In this document: in pieces, positions 1 through 6,115 of the stretch | How positions within the stretch are numbered: position 1 is the first letter of the stretch | How the letters are laid out: the number at the start of each line of letters is the position of its first letter | Source of the DNA: Desulfocapsa sp. | GTDB lineage: Bacteria > Desulfobacterota > Desulfobulbia > Desulfobulbales > Desulfocapsaceae | DNA length: 6,405 nt | Direction of reading: 5' to 3' | Assembly (NCBI GenBank): GCA_020717935.1 | Contig: DYDK01000102.1 | Span: forward strand, 1-6,405 | Notes under the pieces: generated by a model | The model's database searches: none | Told to the model about the DNA's origin: nothing | Seen by the model: only the letters and a program-made list of their open reading frames with translations | Program-made: the position numbers and the translations under genes

Positions 1-8
1 CACCTCCT
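1..8 (-). promoter_or_regulatory. Ribosome binding site of a gene starting just beyond the left edge
   Basis: Read on the minus strand, these bases give AGGAGGTG, a near-perfect Shine-Dalgarno sequence. Normal spacing would put a start codon only a few bases outside the window. The gene would lie downstream of napA on the same strand, about 250 bases after its stop, so it could be a further nap gene (for example a NapD chaperone or a quinol-oxidising subunit), but nothing of the protein is visible and the identity is unknown. Confidence 0.55.
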
Positions 9-151
9 GCGTCCCATAACTCCGGTGTCCAGCGGAAATATGGGTAAAGGACAGTTGATAAGGAGGGGTTAGGGGTGGTTGAGCGGTTGCTTTTTCATAA
101 TGTGACAAAGTAGAATTAATGACATTGTGATGTAGGCTGCAAGACGCCACG

Positions 152-185
152 CCAGGAAACAGCAGAACAGATTGCTGTTTCCTGG
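152..185. repeat. Perfect 13-bp inverted repeat (hairpin) downstream of napA
   Basis: The arms at 152-164 and 173-185 (CCAGGAAACAGCA and TGCTGTTTCCTGG) are perfectly complementary around an 8-base loop. There is no T-tract on either side, so it is not a classical intrinsic terminator. It could stabilise the 3' end of the napA message or act as an attenuating or processing hairpin before the next minus-strand gene. Confidence 0.6.
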
Positions 186-206
186 GCGCTGCATAAGAGT
201 CCGTAA

Positions 207-242
207 ACTGAAAAGGGCAAAAAGGGCCTTGCCCTTTTCAGT
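207..242 (-). terminator. Hairpin just downstream of napA, possible terminator
   Basis: A perfect 14-bp stem (arms 207-220 and 229-242, 8-base loop) starts 8 bases after the napA stop codon. On the minus strand only a short T run (TT, then ACGG) follows, so termination may be weak. The minus-strand transcript can also fold into a nested alternative: AAAAGGGC (238-231) pairs with GCCCTTTT (227-220) around a 3-base loop. Position and symmetry support an end-of-message structure; a partial terminator that lets some transcription continue into the next gene is equally possible. Confidence 0.5.
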
Positions 243-250
243 AACGGCCT

Positions 251-2638
251 CTAAACTAGATACGGCTTTAAGGCCACCGGCCCGGAGACCCTTTTGATCT
301 TGCAGGCGCAGATCTTGAACTCCGGTTCCTTGGAGCCGGGATCAATGGCATCAGTGGTTGTCTTGTTGATCATGCGGTCGGGGTGCTGGTCATGCCAGTA
401 GGCGAAGACCATCCCTTCAATGGGGCCTTCATAGACCTTGGCCGGCATGGTATTAACGCCGCGCCGGGAGGTGATCTCTACCATGTCGCCGGGCTTGATC
501 CCCAGACGGGTGGCGTCCTTGGGGTTGATCTCGATGAAGGAGTAGGGGTTGGCCCGCAGCAGTTCCGGGATGCGGCCGGTCATGCTCATGGTGTGCCAGT
601 GGTCGATGATCCTTCCGGTGGAGAGGTAGAAGGGGTATTCGGCGTCCGGGATTTCCTCCGGGTTGGCCTGCGGACGGGCCCAGACCCACAGTTTATGGTC
701 GGCATGGGCCGGGCCGTAGAACTGGTAGGGCTTGTCATCCGTTTTGTTCTTTTCGGCCATGGGGTCCATGCCCCGGACGAATTTTTTCACCGTGCCGCCG
801 GTCTTGGCGAATTCCTCGGTGGGCGCCGGCCACTGGACGCCGTCAAACATCCCTTCCAGCACTTCATAGGTGGCGCCGGTCAGGTCGCTGTCGCGGCCCT
901 TGGTCAGCTTCTGGATGTATTCATCCCAGATGGCCTTGGGCAGGGCATAGTCCGGCTCCAGCCCTTCGAAGGGTTTGATGCACTGGGCGATCACCGGGTC
1001 ATTCAGCTTCTTGGCCAGCAGGGCGGCCCAGTCGCGGACGATCTCCACCTCGGGCCTTGCCCCTTTGGGGGGATTGATGGCCTTTTTCGTGATCTGCGAC
1101 CGCCGTTCGGTGCAGCCATAGACCCCGGTCTTCTCAAAGTGGAAGGCGGTGGGCAGTATCAGATTGGCCGCCAGTTCCGTGGTCAGGGTGGGGAAGATGT
1201 CGGTGCAGACAATGAAGGTGTCGTCTTTGGCCAGCCCCTTGTTGTAGAGATTGCAGTTGGGCAGGCTCTGCACCGGACTGGTGCAGTTGATCCACATGGC
1301 CTTGATCTTGCCCTCGTTCACGGCTGAAAACATGGCCATGGTATGGAGACCGGGCTCGGCCGGGATCCGGCCTTTGGGAATGCCCCAGGCCTCTTCCACC
1401 TGATTTCTCATGGGCTCCTTTTCGATGGGGCGATGACCGGGCAGGATGTGGCAGAGCCCGCCGGCCTCCCGCACTCCGCCGCAGGCATTGGGCTGCCCGG
1501 TAAGCGAAAGGGAGTCCGCGCCTTCCTTCATAAGCTGGCCGGTGAGGATGTGGAGGTTGTGCACCAGATTGTTGGCCCAGACCCCCTGCTTGCGCTGATT
1601 GAGGCCCATGGTCCACATGGAGAGGGTACCCTTGGAGGTGGCGAACTTGCGGGCCACCTCGCGGATCTGGTCGGCCGTTACCTTGCCGCCCATGATGGTG
1701 GCCGCTTTTTCCGGGGTGTAGTCGGCCAGGGATGCCTTGTACCCTTCAAAATCGATGGCCTCTTCTTTCCCTTTCTTGAATGCCGCGTAATCGGTAATAA
1801 ATTGTTCGTTGTACAGCTTCTCTTCAACGATGACATAGGCCATGGCATTGAGCAGGGCAAGGTCGGTGCCCGGATTGAACTGGAGATGGATATCGGCGAT
1901 ACGGGAGGTCAGCGAGATCCGGGGGTCGGCGTTGATGACCGTCACTTTGGGGTTGTCCAGTTTCCTCCGCATGACCCGGCGGAAGATGACCGGATGGGCC
2001 TCGGCCATGTTGGAGCCGATAATAAAGAAACAGTCCGCCTTCTCAATATCGGCGTAGCCGCCAATGGGCTCATCGGCGCCAAAGGAGGTCAGGTAGCCGC
2101 CGACGGCGCTGGCCATGCACAACCGGGGATTGCCTTCCACGTTGTTGGTCTGCAGGCCGCCGCGAAAGACCTTCTGGAACAGGTAGGTCTCTTCGGTGAG
2201 CGCCTGGCCGGAACCGTAATAGGCGACGGAGTTGCTGCCATGCTCTTTCACCGCCCCGGCGAACTTGTCGGCGGCGATGTTCATGGCCTCATCCCAGGAG
2301 ATCTTCTTGAATTTGTCGGATTTCTTGGCCCGATACAAGGGGGTGGTCAACCGGTCGGCATGGTTCATCACCTTCCAGAAGTGCATGCCCTTCATGCACA
2401 GGAAGCCAAGATTGGTGCGGGACTCTGGAATTCCGCGCAGGGCAGTGGGGAGGCCGTTTTTCACCCCCAGCTCCAGGCGGCAGCCCGCACCGCAAAGCCG
2501 ACAGCTCCCGCGGTGCCAGGTGGTGTTGTCGGCGGCCAGGGCCATGCCCGCATTATTAAAGGGCAGAATCATCCCCAGATAAGATGCCGCACTCAGCGCC
2601 GCCGTTCGTTTGAGAAAATCGCGTCGTGTCTGTACCAT
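251..2638 (-). CDS. napA: Periplasmic nitrate reductase catalytic subunit NapA
   Basis: Molybdenum bis-MGD enzyme of 795 residues that reduces nitrate to nitrite in the periplasm. Residues 4-10 (TRRDFLK) are a twin-arginine export motif, followed by a hydrophobic stretch and a likely cut after A33-L34-A35, so the folded cofactor-loaded protein should travel by the Tat route. The [4Fe-4S] ligands are C46, C49, C53 and C81 (CX2CX3CX27C), with the electron-conducting Lys as K83 in the CMKG motif. The probable Mo ligand is C174 in NPRLCMASAV, the context typical of NapA; membrane NarG-type enzymes use Asp instead. Further NapA hallmarks are GSNMAEAHP (208-216), MGLNQ with GVWANNL (344-358), LTGQPNACG (379-387) and the C-terminal MGD-binding domain (about 668-790, including HWHTMSMTGR). 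The start is chosen at the ATG carrying the Tat motif, preceded by GGAG 6 bases upstream; the longer open frame reads out of phase through napM. The SD directly follows the napM stop codon, so the two are co-translated. No napB or napC is adjacent. Confidence 0.92.
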   Translation of the reverse strand: MVQTRRDFLKRTAALSAASYLGMILPFNNAGMALAADNTTWHRGSCRLCGAGCRLELGVKNGLPTALRGIPESRTNLGFLCMKGMHFWKVMNHADRLTTPLYRAKKSDKFKKISWDEAMNIAADKFAGAVKEHGSNSVAYYGSGQALTEETYLFQKVFRGGLQTNNVEGNPRLCMASAVGGYLTSFGADEPIGGYADIEKADCFFIIGSNMAEAHPVIFRRVMRRKLDNPKVTVINADPRISLTSRIADIHLQFNPGTDLALLNAMAYVIVEEKLYNEQFITDYAAFKKGKEEAIDFEGYKASLADYTPEKAATIMGGKVTADQIREVARKFATSKGTLSMWTMGLNQRKQGVWANNLVHNLHILTGQLMKEGADSLSLTGQPNACGGVREAGGLCHILPGHRPIEKEPMRNQVEEAWGIPKGRIPAEPGLHTMAMFSAVNEGKIKAMWINCTSPVQSLPNCNLYNKGLAKDDTFIVCTDIFPTLTTELAANLILPTAFHFEKTGVYGCTERRSQITKKAINPPKGARPEVEIVRDWAALLAKKLNDPVIAQCIKPFEGLEPDYALPKAIWDEYIQKLTKGRDSDLTGATYEVLEGMFDGVQWPAPTEEFAKTGGTVKKFVRGMDPMAEKNKTDDKPYQFYGPAHADHKLWVWARPQANPEEIPDAEYPFYLSTGRIIDHWHTMSMTGRIPELLRANPYSFIEINPKDATRLGIKPGDMVEITSRRGVNTMPAKVYEGPIEGMVFAYWHDQHPDRMINKTTTDAIDPGSKEPEFKICACKIKRVSGPVALKPYLV

Positions 2639-2648
2639 GGCATTCTCC

Positions 2649-3026
2649 TTATTTGTCTGCGCGTTTGAATGAATGGGGGGTGTGACAGGCCCAGCATGGT
2701 TTGTCCTTGGGGCATTTGCCCACCATGTTTGCATGGCAGACCGCGCAGTCTGAAATGGCCGGGGTTTTTTTGAAATTTTCATAAGTGCCGTGGCATTGAT
2801 AGCATTTGACCATGCCGATTCCGTGGGACGAGTCGAACCACTGCTTGTGGACATCAGGTGTCGCCTGCTGATGGCATTCGGCGCAGTCGGTGAGTTTTTC
2901 CTGCTCGGTGATCTCTGGATGGTTGCTGGTCTTGGAAACTTTACTTTTGGCCCCCTGGACATCGGCGCAGGTACCGACTATGCAGAGGAAAGCAAGGAGC
3001 AGGGTAAGGCGGGAATTCATACGCAT
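2649..3026 (-). CDS. napM: Small periplasmic tetraheme cytochrome c, NapM-like electron donor to NapA
   Basis: A 125-residue cytochrome with an N-terminal signal peptide (hydrophobic core about residues 6-18, possible cut near V23-Q-G25). It has four c-type heme sites: C48-H52 (CAECH), C75-H79 (CYQCH), C94-H98 (CAVCH) and C111-H115 (CWACH). The size, heme number and place directly before napA fit NapM, the tetraheme cytochrome of Desulfovibrio nap operons that is thought to pass electrons to NapA in place of the diheme NapB. I cannot exclude another small tetraheme family; the name rests on context and heme count. The upstream of two in-frame ATGs is chosen because AGGAGG lies 6 bases before it; the alternative MNSRLT start (3020) would be 12 bases away. 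The stop is separated from the napA start by 10 bases. One extra cysteine, C105, is not part of a heme motif. Confidence 0.82.
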   Translation of the reverse strand: MRMNSRLTLLLAFLCIVGTCADVQGAKSKVSKTSNHPEITEQEKLTDCAECHQQATPDVHKQWFDSSHGIGMVKCYQCHGTYENFKKTPAISDCAVCHANMVGKCPKDKPCWACHTPHSFKRADK

Positions 3027-3100
3027 CGTGAACCTCCTGAAAAATAGGGTGGATAACTGGTGGCGCTATCAGATGGCGGTCGGCATCGGCCTTTGTTCGG

Positions 3101-3112
3101 TTCACCTCCTTT
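3101..3112 (-). promoter_or_regulatory. Orphan full-length SD sequence in the nap leader
   Basis: The minus strand reads AAAGGAGGTGAA, matching the whole anti-SD tail of 16S rRNA, 74 bases before the napM start. No start codon lies at a usable distance: the next ATG (3086) is 18 bases from GGAGG and opens only a 5-codon frame. It lies inside the predicted nap leader (start site about 3214). It could be a ribosome standby site, the relic of a leader ORF, or chance. Confidence 0.4.
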
Positions 3113-3224
3113 GCGGACGATATATGATTGAGTTGTCTTGGGAACGATCCGGCCTTTTTGGATTTATCTTGGAAGGCGAGAGGGAAAAACGGTATCTCTT
3201 GAAGAACTGATTGACAAACAAAGA

Positions 3225-3241
3225 TGCAATAAGTGAACCAT
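3225..3241 (-). promoter_or_regulatory. Sigma-54 (-24/-12) promoter for napMA
   Basis: On the minus strand ATGGTTCACTTATTGCA has GG and GC separated by exactly 10 bases and a perfect TTGCA -12 box. It matches the nrf promoter candidate at 14 of 17 positions, including the normally variable CTTA spacer. The predicted start site is about 3214, giving a leader of about 190 bases before napM. The -24 box keeps TGG but not the CAC that follows in the consensus. Confidence 0.6.
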
Positions 3242-3372
3242 ACCATTGCAATCTTTCCGGCCTTGAGAGTTGATTGTCGGGCATCATGATGAAATTAAAG
3301 ATGTTTTTCTTGGACGCAAGGGGTTGCTGATGATGGTGGCAGTGTGATTCGCAGTCTTGGCGCATCCGGTGA

Positions 3373-3390
3373 TGTAACCATTCGGTAGCA
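3373..3390. promoter_or_regulatory. Upstream activator site, nap copy of the 18-bp palindrome
   Basis: TGTAACCATTCGGTAGCA shares 13 of 18 bases with the perfect copy at 3583-3600; the right arm GGTAGCA is identical. Its centre is 143 bp from the GG of the nap -24 box, nearly the same as the far nrf copy (142 bp). It probably binds the activator of the nap promoter. I see no partner copy 32 bp away on either side. Confidence 0.5.
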
Positions 3391-3550
3391 AGGTTGCCGT
3401 GTTTGAGTGCGCAGCGAACATGAGCCATGTCCCATTTCCGGCAACGCGTTCGACTCTTACTTGCGTGGACAGTAGCCATGATGAGACACAGGCGGTGAGT
3501 CGGTTACAGAACGGCGAGGACAGGTATTCAGTCGGGCCACAAAACAGTGG

Positions 3551-3568
3551 TGATACTTTATGGTAACA
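3551..3568. promoter_or_regulatory. Upstream activator site, far nrf copy of the 18-bp palindrome
   Basis: TGATACTTTATGGTAACA matches the copy at 3583-3600 at 13 of 18 positions. The centres of the two are 32 bp apart, about three helical turns, placing them on the same DNA face as expected for cooperative binding of a sigma-54 activator. The centre lies 142 bp upstream of the nrf -24 GG. Confidence 0.55.
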
Positions 3569-3582
3569 CCAGCGCTTCGCAT

Positions 3583-3600
3583 TGCTACCTTGGGGTAGCA
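3583..3600. promoter_or_regulatory. Upstream activator site, near nrf copy (perfect palindrome)
   Basis: TGCTACC-TTGG-GGTAGCA has perfect 7-bp arms around 4 bases. Its centre is 110 bp upstream of the -24 GG of the nrf promoter, a typical enhancer distance. It is the best of the three copies and defines the shared pattern TGnTACy-N4-GGTAnCA. In Desulfovibrio vulgaris nrfHA is activated by the sigma-54-dependent response regulator NrfR; that these are NrfR-type sites is inference. Confidence 0.6.
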
Positions 3601-3658
3601 CCGGCGGATCTGGATGATTTTGAAGTTTTTAGATGAGAGATGTATATTTATTCTATTT

Positions 3659-3671
3659 TATCAGTTTGTTA
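3659..3671 (+). promoter_or_regulatory. IHF-like binding site between nrf enhancers and promoter
   Basis: TATCAGTTTGTTA fits the IHF consensus WATCAA-N4-TTR with one mismatch and lies in AT-rich DNA between the activator sites and the -24 box. IHF bending commonly brings the enhancer-bound activator to sigma-54 polymerase. A short degenerate motif in AT-rich DNA can arise by chance. Confidence 0.4.
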
Positions 3672-3698
3672 ATGGTGTAATAAAAAGAAATGGCTATC

Positions 3699-3715
3699 CT
3701 GGTTTGCTTATTGCA
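3699..3715 (+). promoter_or_regulatory. Sigma-54 (-24/-12) promoter for the nrf operon
   Basis: CTGGTTTGCTTATTGCA has GG (3701-3702) and GC (3713-3714) exactly 10 bases apart, the YTGG start and G of the -24 consensus and a perfect TTGCA -12 box. The predicted start site is about 3726, giving a leader of about 63 bases before the upstream ORF. I found no convincing sigma-70 promoter closer to the genes. Confidence 0.62.
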
Positions 3716-3788
3716 GTCATGGGTGATATGAGAATAGCAGGTCTTCTTTTCAGAATTGAAATTATTATGGCGTAAAGGAGGTGAGTCG

Positions 3789-3893
3789 ATGAGGGGCATA
3801 TCAGGAAAGAAACAAGGGAAGCCGGTTCGCCAGGTTGATTATCATGTAACCGTATCAGTTACTTATCCATTTTGTCAGGATTCTACGACATGA
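3789..3893 (+). CDS. 34-codon upstream ORF overlapping the nrfH start
   Basis: Encodes a 34-residue basic peptide (starting MRGISGKKQG, ending FCQDSTT) of no family I recognise. It has the best ribosome site in the window, AAAGGAGGTGAG at 3774-3785, with GGAGG 7 bases before the ATG. Its TGA overlaps the nrfH ATG as ATGA, the usual layout for translational coupling, and nrfH itself has only a modest SD inside this ORF. It has no signal peptide, membrane segment or heme motif. It may be a leader peptide whose translation sets nrfH expression, or a real small protein. The excellent SD and overlap argue for translation; conservation is unknown. Confidence 0.5.
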   Translation: MRGISGKKQGKPVRQVDYHVTVSVTYPFCQDSTT

Positions 3894-4420
3894 AAACAGG
3901 GAAACTATTAGTATACAGTTCCATAGCGGCTTTCGTGGTCGCAATCGGCGTGTTCGTCTATCTGTTGAATGCGTCACGGGCCTTGTCGTATCTGTCTGCC
4001 GATCCCAAGGCCTGTATCAACTGTCATGTCATGAATACTTCCTATGCGACTTGGCAGCACAGTTCTCATGCCCGGAATGTCACCTGTATCCAGTGCCATC
4101 TGCCAACCGGGAGTGTTGTGGACAAATATCTGGCCAAGATGCGGGACGGCTGGAACCATTCCCGCGCCTTTACCATGAACACCTTTGCCCAGCGGATTCA
4201 GATCAGCGATCATGCCGCGGATCGGGTGCAGGCCAACTGTGTCTCCTGCCATGCCGTGGTCACCGGAACGATCCTGGCCAACAGCGACAGATATCATGAC
4301 TTTACGGGCAAGGTGCAGGTGGAGAGAAAATGTTGGGATTGTCATCGGGATGTGCCCCATGGCATGGCGAGAAATCTGGCCGCGACACCAAATAATTTGG
4401 GCGTGCGAGAGTTGAAATAA
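3890..4420 (+). CDS. nrfH: NrfH, membrane-anchored tetraheme quinol dehydrogenase
   Basis: A 176-residue NapC/NirT-family cytochrome that oxidises menaquinol at the outer face of the inner membrane and feeds electrons to NrfA, with which it forms a membrane complex. A single N-terminal membrane helix spans about residues 6-27. Four heme sites follow: C42-H46 (CINCH), C66-H70 (CIQCH), C117-H121 (CVSCH) and C148-H152 (CWDCH). The first reads CINCHVM, so M48 supplies the CXXCHXM methionine characteristic of NrfH heme 1; this distinguishes it from a generic NapC. K83 and D86 lie where the family has conserved charged residues near the quinol site (inferred). The ATG is chosen because AGGA lies 9 bases upstream and it overlaps the upstream ORF stop; a TTG 18 bases earlier (3872) has no SD. 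nrfA follows after 25 bases. Confidence 0.92.
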   Translation: MKTGKLLVYSSIAAFVVAIGVFVYLLNASRALSYLSADPKACINCHVMNTSYATWQHSSHARNVTCIQCHLPTGSVVDKYLAKMRDGWNHSRAFTMNTFAQRIQISDHAADRVQANCVSCHAVVTGTILANSDRYHDFTGKVQVERKCWDCHRDVPHGMARNLAATPNNLGVRELK

Positions 4421-4445
4421 AAAAAGGGAGGGATGGTGAAATAAT

Positions 4446-5966
4446 ATGAATAAATATACATTGTTACTTGCAGGTTCATCGGTGGCGGTAGGTTCGATGC
4501 TGTTGCTGGCCAATTCCATTAACAGCAAGGCCGAAGAGAGAAAGACGATCAATACCAGCCCGGTGGTCAAGGAACAAGGGGTGGAGAGTAAAAATGAGGC
4601 CTGGGAAAAATACTTTCCCCGCGAGTACGATTCCTGGAAAAAGACCAAACAGAACGACAAGATCGATGACCAGATCAAGAAAAACCCACAGATTGCCGTC
4701 TTGTGGGCCGGGTATGCCTTTTCCAAGGATTACAATGCCCCGCGCGGTCACTTCTATGCCATCCAGGATGTGACCAATACCTTGCGCACCGGCGCACCCA
4801 TTGACGCGATGACCGGCCCACTGCCCACGGCCTGCTGGAGCTGCAAGTCTCCCGATGTGCCGAGGATGATCGAAAAGGTGGGCGAGCTCGAATACTTCAC
4901 CGGCAAGTGGGCCAAATACGGCCAGGAGATCGTCAACCCCATTGGTTGCGGTGACTGCCATGACAGCAAGACCGCCAATCTCACCCTGACCCGTCCCTAT
5001 CTGAAAAACGGGCTGGAGGCCAGCGGGGTCAAGCTGGCTGATTCCACCCATCAGGATATGCGCTCGCTGGTCTGCGCCCAGTGCCATTCTGAATATTATT
5101 TCAAGAAGACCGAGTGGGATGATCCGAAGGCGACTGATCCGGCTAAGGCCAAGAAGACGGCCATGGTCGTCACCTTCCCCTGGCAAAACGGCCTGAGCGT
5201 GGAAGAGATGGAAAAATATTATGACGACATCAAGTTCAGCGACTGGACCCATCAGATCAGCAAGACCCCAATGCTCAAGGCCCAGCATCCTGACTACGAG
5301 GTGTTCACCAAGGGCATTCATGCCCGTCGGGGCCTGGCCTGCGCCGATTGCCATATGCCGTATAGACAGGAAGGCGCGGTCAAGTACTCCAATCATCAGA
5401 TCCAGAGCCCGCTCAACGATGTCGCAAATACCTGTCTGACCTGTCATCAGGAGACCGAGGCGGAGTTTAAGGAAGTGGTCAAGATCAAACTGGAGAAGAA
5501 AGAGCAGTTGGCGAAGTTTGCCATGGATAATCTGGCCAAGGCCCACCTTGAGGCCGGAGAGGCCTGGAAGCTGGGAGCCACGGAAGAGGAGATGAAGGAC
5601 CTGCAACAGGATATCCGTCATAGTCAGTGGAAGTGGGATATGGCCGTTGCCGGTCACGGGAACTTCTTCCATGCCCCTGATGAAACCCTGCGTCTGTTGT
5701 CAGTGGCCAATGAACAGGCCCAGACTGCGCGCCTGAAGCTGGTCAAGGTCCTGGCCAAACACGGTGCGGTGGATTATATCGCCCCTGACTTCTCGACCAA
5801 GGAGAGCGCCCAGGCCCTGGCCGGGGTAGACATGGTCAAGCTTACGGCTGAGAAAGAGACCTTCAAGGCGACCCTGCTTCAGGAATGGGCTAAACAGGCC
5901 GTAGCCAATGGCGTCTTGAATATGGATTCCCGGAAGGATATGAGTAACAATACCTCGTATAAATAA
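4446..5966 (+). CDS. nrfA: NrfA, pentaheme cytochrome c nitrite reductase (ammonia-forming)
   Basis: A 506-residue periplasmic enzyme that reduces nitrite to ammonium with six electrons supplied by NrfH. An N-terminal hydrophobic export segment covers about residues 4-22, with a possible cut after S27-K-A29. The catalytic heme site is C130-K134 (CWSCK), where lysine replaces the usual histidine ligand. The other four are C168-H172 (CGDCH), C210-H214 (CAQCH), C299-H303 (CADCH) and C330-H334 (CLTCH). Active-site residues by family pattern are R114 (NTLR), Y217 (SEYYF) and H281 (KAQHPDYE). E216, Y217, K278 and Q280 make the calcium site, so this is the calcium-dependent class, not the arginine-substituted one. 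The C-terminal helical part carries the conserved GHGNFFHAPDETLR (403-416). A GGGAGG lies about 13 bases before the ATG, rather far; GGTGA lies closer. A strong terminator ends the operon 32 bases after the stop. Confidence 0.95.
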   Translation: MNKYTLLLAGSSVAVGSMLLLANSINSKAEERKTINTSPVVKEQGVESKNEAWEKYFPREYDSWKKTKQNDKIDDQIKKNPQIAVLWAGYAFSKDYNAPRGHFYAIQDVTNTLRTGAPIDAMTGPLPTACWSCKSPDVPRMIEKVGELEYFTGKWAKYGQEIVNPIGCGDCHDSKTANLTLTRPYLKNGLEASGVKLADSTHQDMRSLVCAQCHSEYYFKKTEWDDPKATDPAKAKKTAMVVTFPWQNGLSVEEMEKYYDDIKFSDWTHQISKTPMLKAQHPDYEVFTKGIHARRGLACADCHMPYRQEGAVKYSNHQIQSPLNDVANTCLTCHQETEAEFKEVVKIKLEKKEQLAKFAMDNLAKAHLEAGEAWKLGATEEEMKDLQQDIRHSQWKWDMAVAGHGNFFHAPDETLRLLSVANEQAQTARLKLVKVLAKHGAVDYIAPDFSTKESAQALAGVDMVKLTAEKETFKATLLQEWAKQAVANGVLNMDSRKDMSNNTSYK

Positions 5967-5998
5967 GGAACCCGAGTAGATTTTGGTTGGGTATTGAT

Positions 5999-6040
5999 GG
6001 TCGGCCCTCTGCGTATATGCTCAGGGGGCCGACCTTTTTT
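5999..6040 (+). terminator. Intrinsic terminator of the nrf operon
   Basis: A 13-bp stem (arms 5999-6011 and 6022-6034, one G-T wobble, 10-base loop) is followed directly by six T. GC-rich stem plus T-tract just after nrfA is a textbook Rho-independent terminator. Confidence 0.92.
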
Positions 6041-6081
6041 GTTGGTACTGCATGGTGGGAATGATAAGGGATTTGGAAATT

Positions 6082-6101
6082 ACCAAGTTACCAAGTTACC
6101 A
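6082..6101. repeat. 8-base tandem repeat (ACCAAGTT)
   Basis: ACCAAGTT occurs at 6082-6089 and 6090-6097, followed by a partial third unit ACCA. It is short and lies in non-coding DNA, so slipped-strand length variation is possible; no role is evident. Confidence 0.6.
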
Positions 6102-6115
6102 TTTGCCGACGCTTA

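Larger units (their letters stand above)
3027..3788. other. Divergent intergenic control region between napMA and the nrf arm
   Basis: About 760 bases with no supported complete gene. Open frames here (for example minus-strand 3102-3479) lack ribosome sites and resemble nothing I recognise. It holds two divergent sigma-54 promoter candidates, three copies of an 18-bp palindrome, an IHF-like site in a very AT-rich stretch (about 3611-3690), and SD-like sequences near each end. The length is unusual for a divergent promoter region but is explained by two enhancer-dependent promoters with upstream activator sites. Confidence 0.7.

Noticed and set aside
138..155. Minus-strand sigma-54-like sequence after napA (CTGG...TTGCA)
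   Set aside because: GG and GC are 11, not 10, bases apart, it overlaps a hairpin arm, and no operator copy lies upstream.
383..2668. Long plus-strand open frames (383-1327 and 1343-2668) opposite napA
   Set aside because: They are antisense to a clear NapA with intact motifs, lack convincing ribosome sites and have low-complexity Gly/Val-rich composition typical of mirror frames in GC-rich genes.
2639..2962. N-terminal extension of napA to 2962
   Set aside because: It runs out of frame through napM and would bury the Tat signal; the ATG at 2638 has a good SD and starts MVQTRRDFLK.
3102..3479. Minus-strand 125-codon frame in the divergent region, and overlapping frames nearby
   Set aside because: There is no SD, no recognisable domain, and they overlap the operator and promoter signals.
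3872..3889. TTG start six codons upstream of the nrfH ATG
   Set aside because: No SD precedes it, while the ATG at 3890 has AGGA at 9 bases and overlaps the upstream ORF stop.
4476..5672. Minus-strand 398-codon frame opposite nrfA
   Set aside because: It is antisense to an intact NrfA with all five heme motifs; a codon-mirror artefact.
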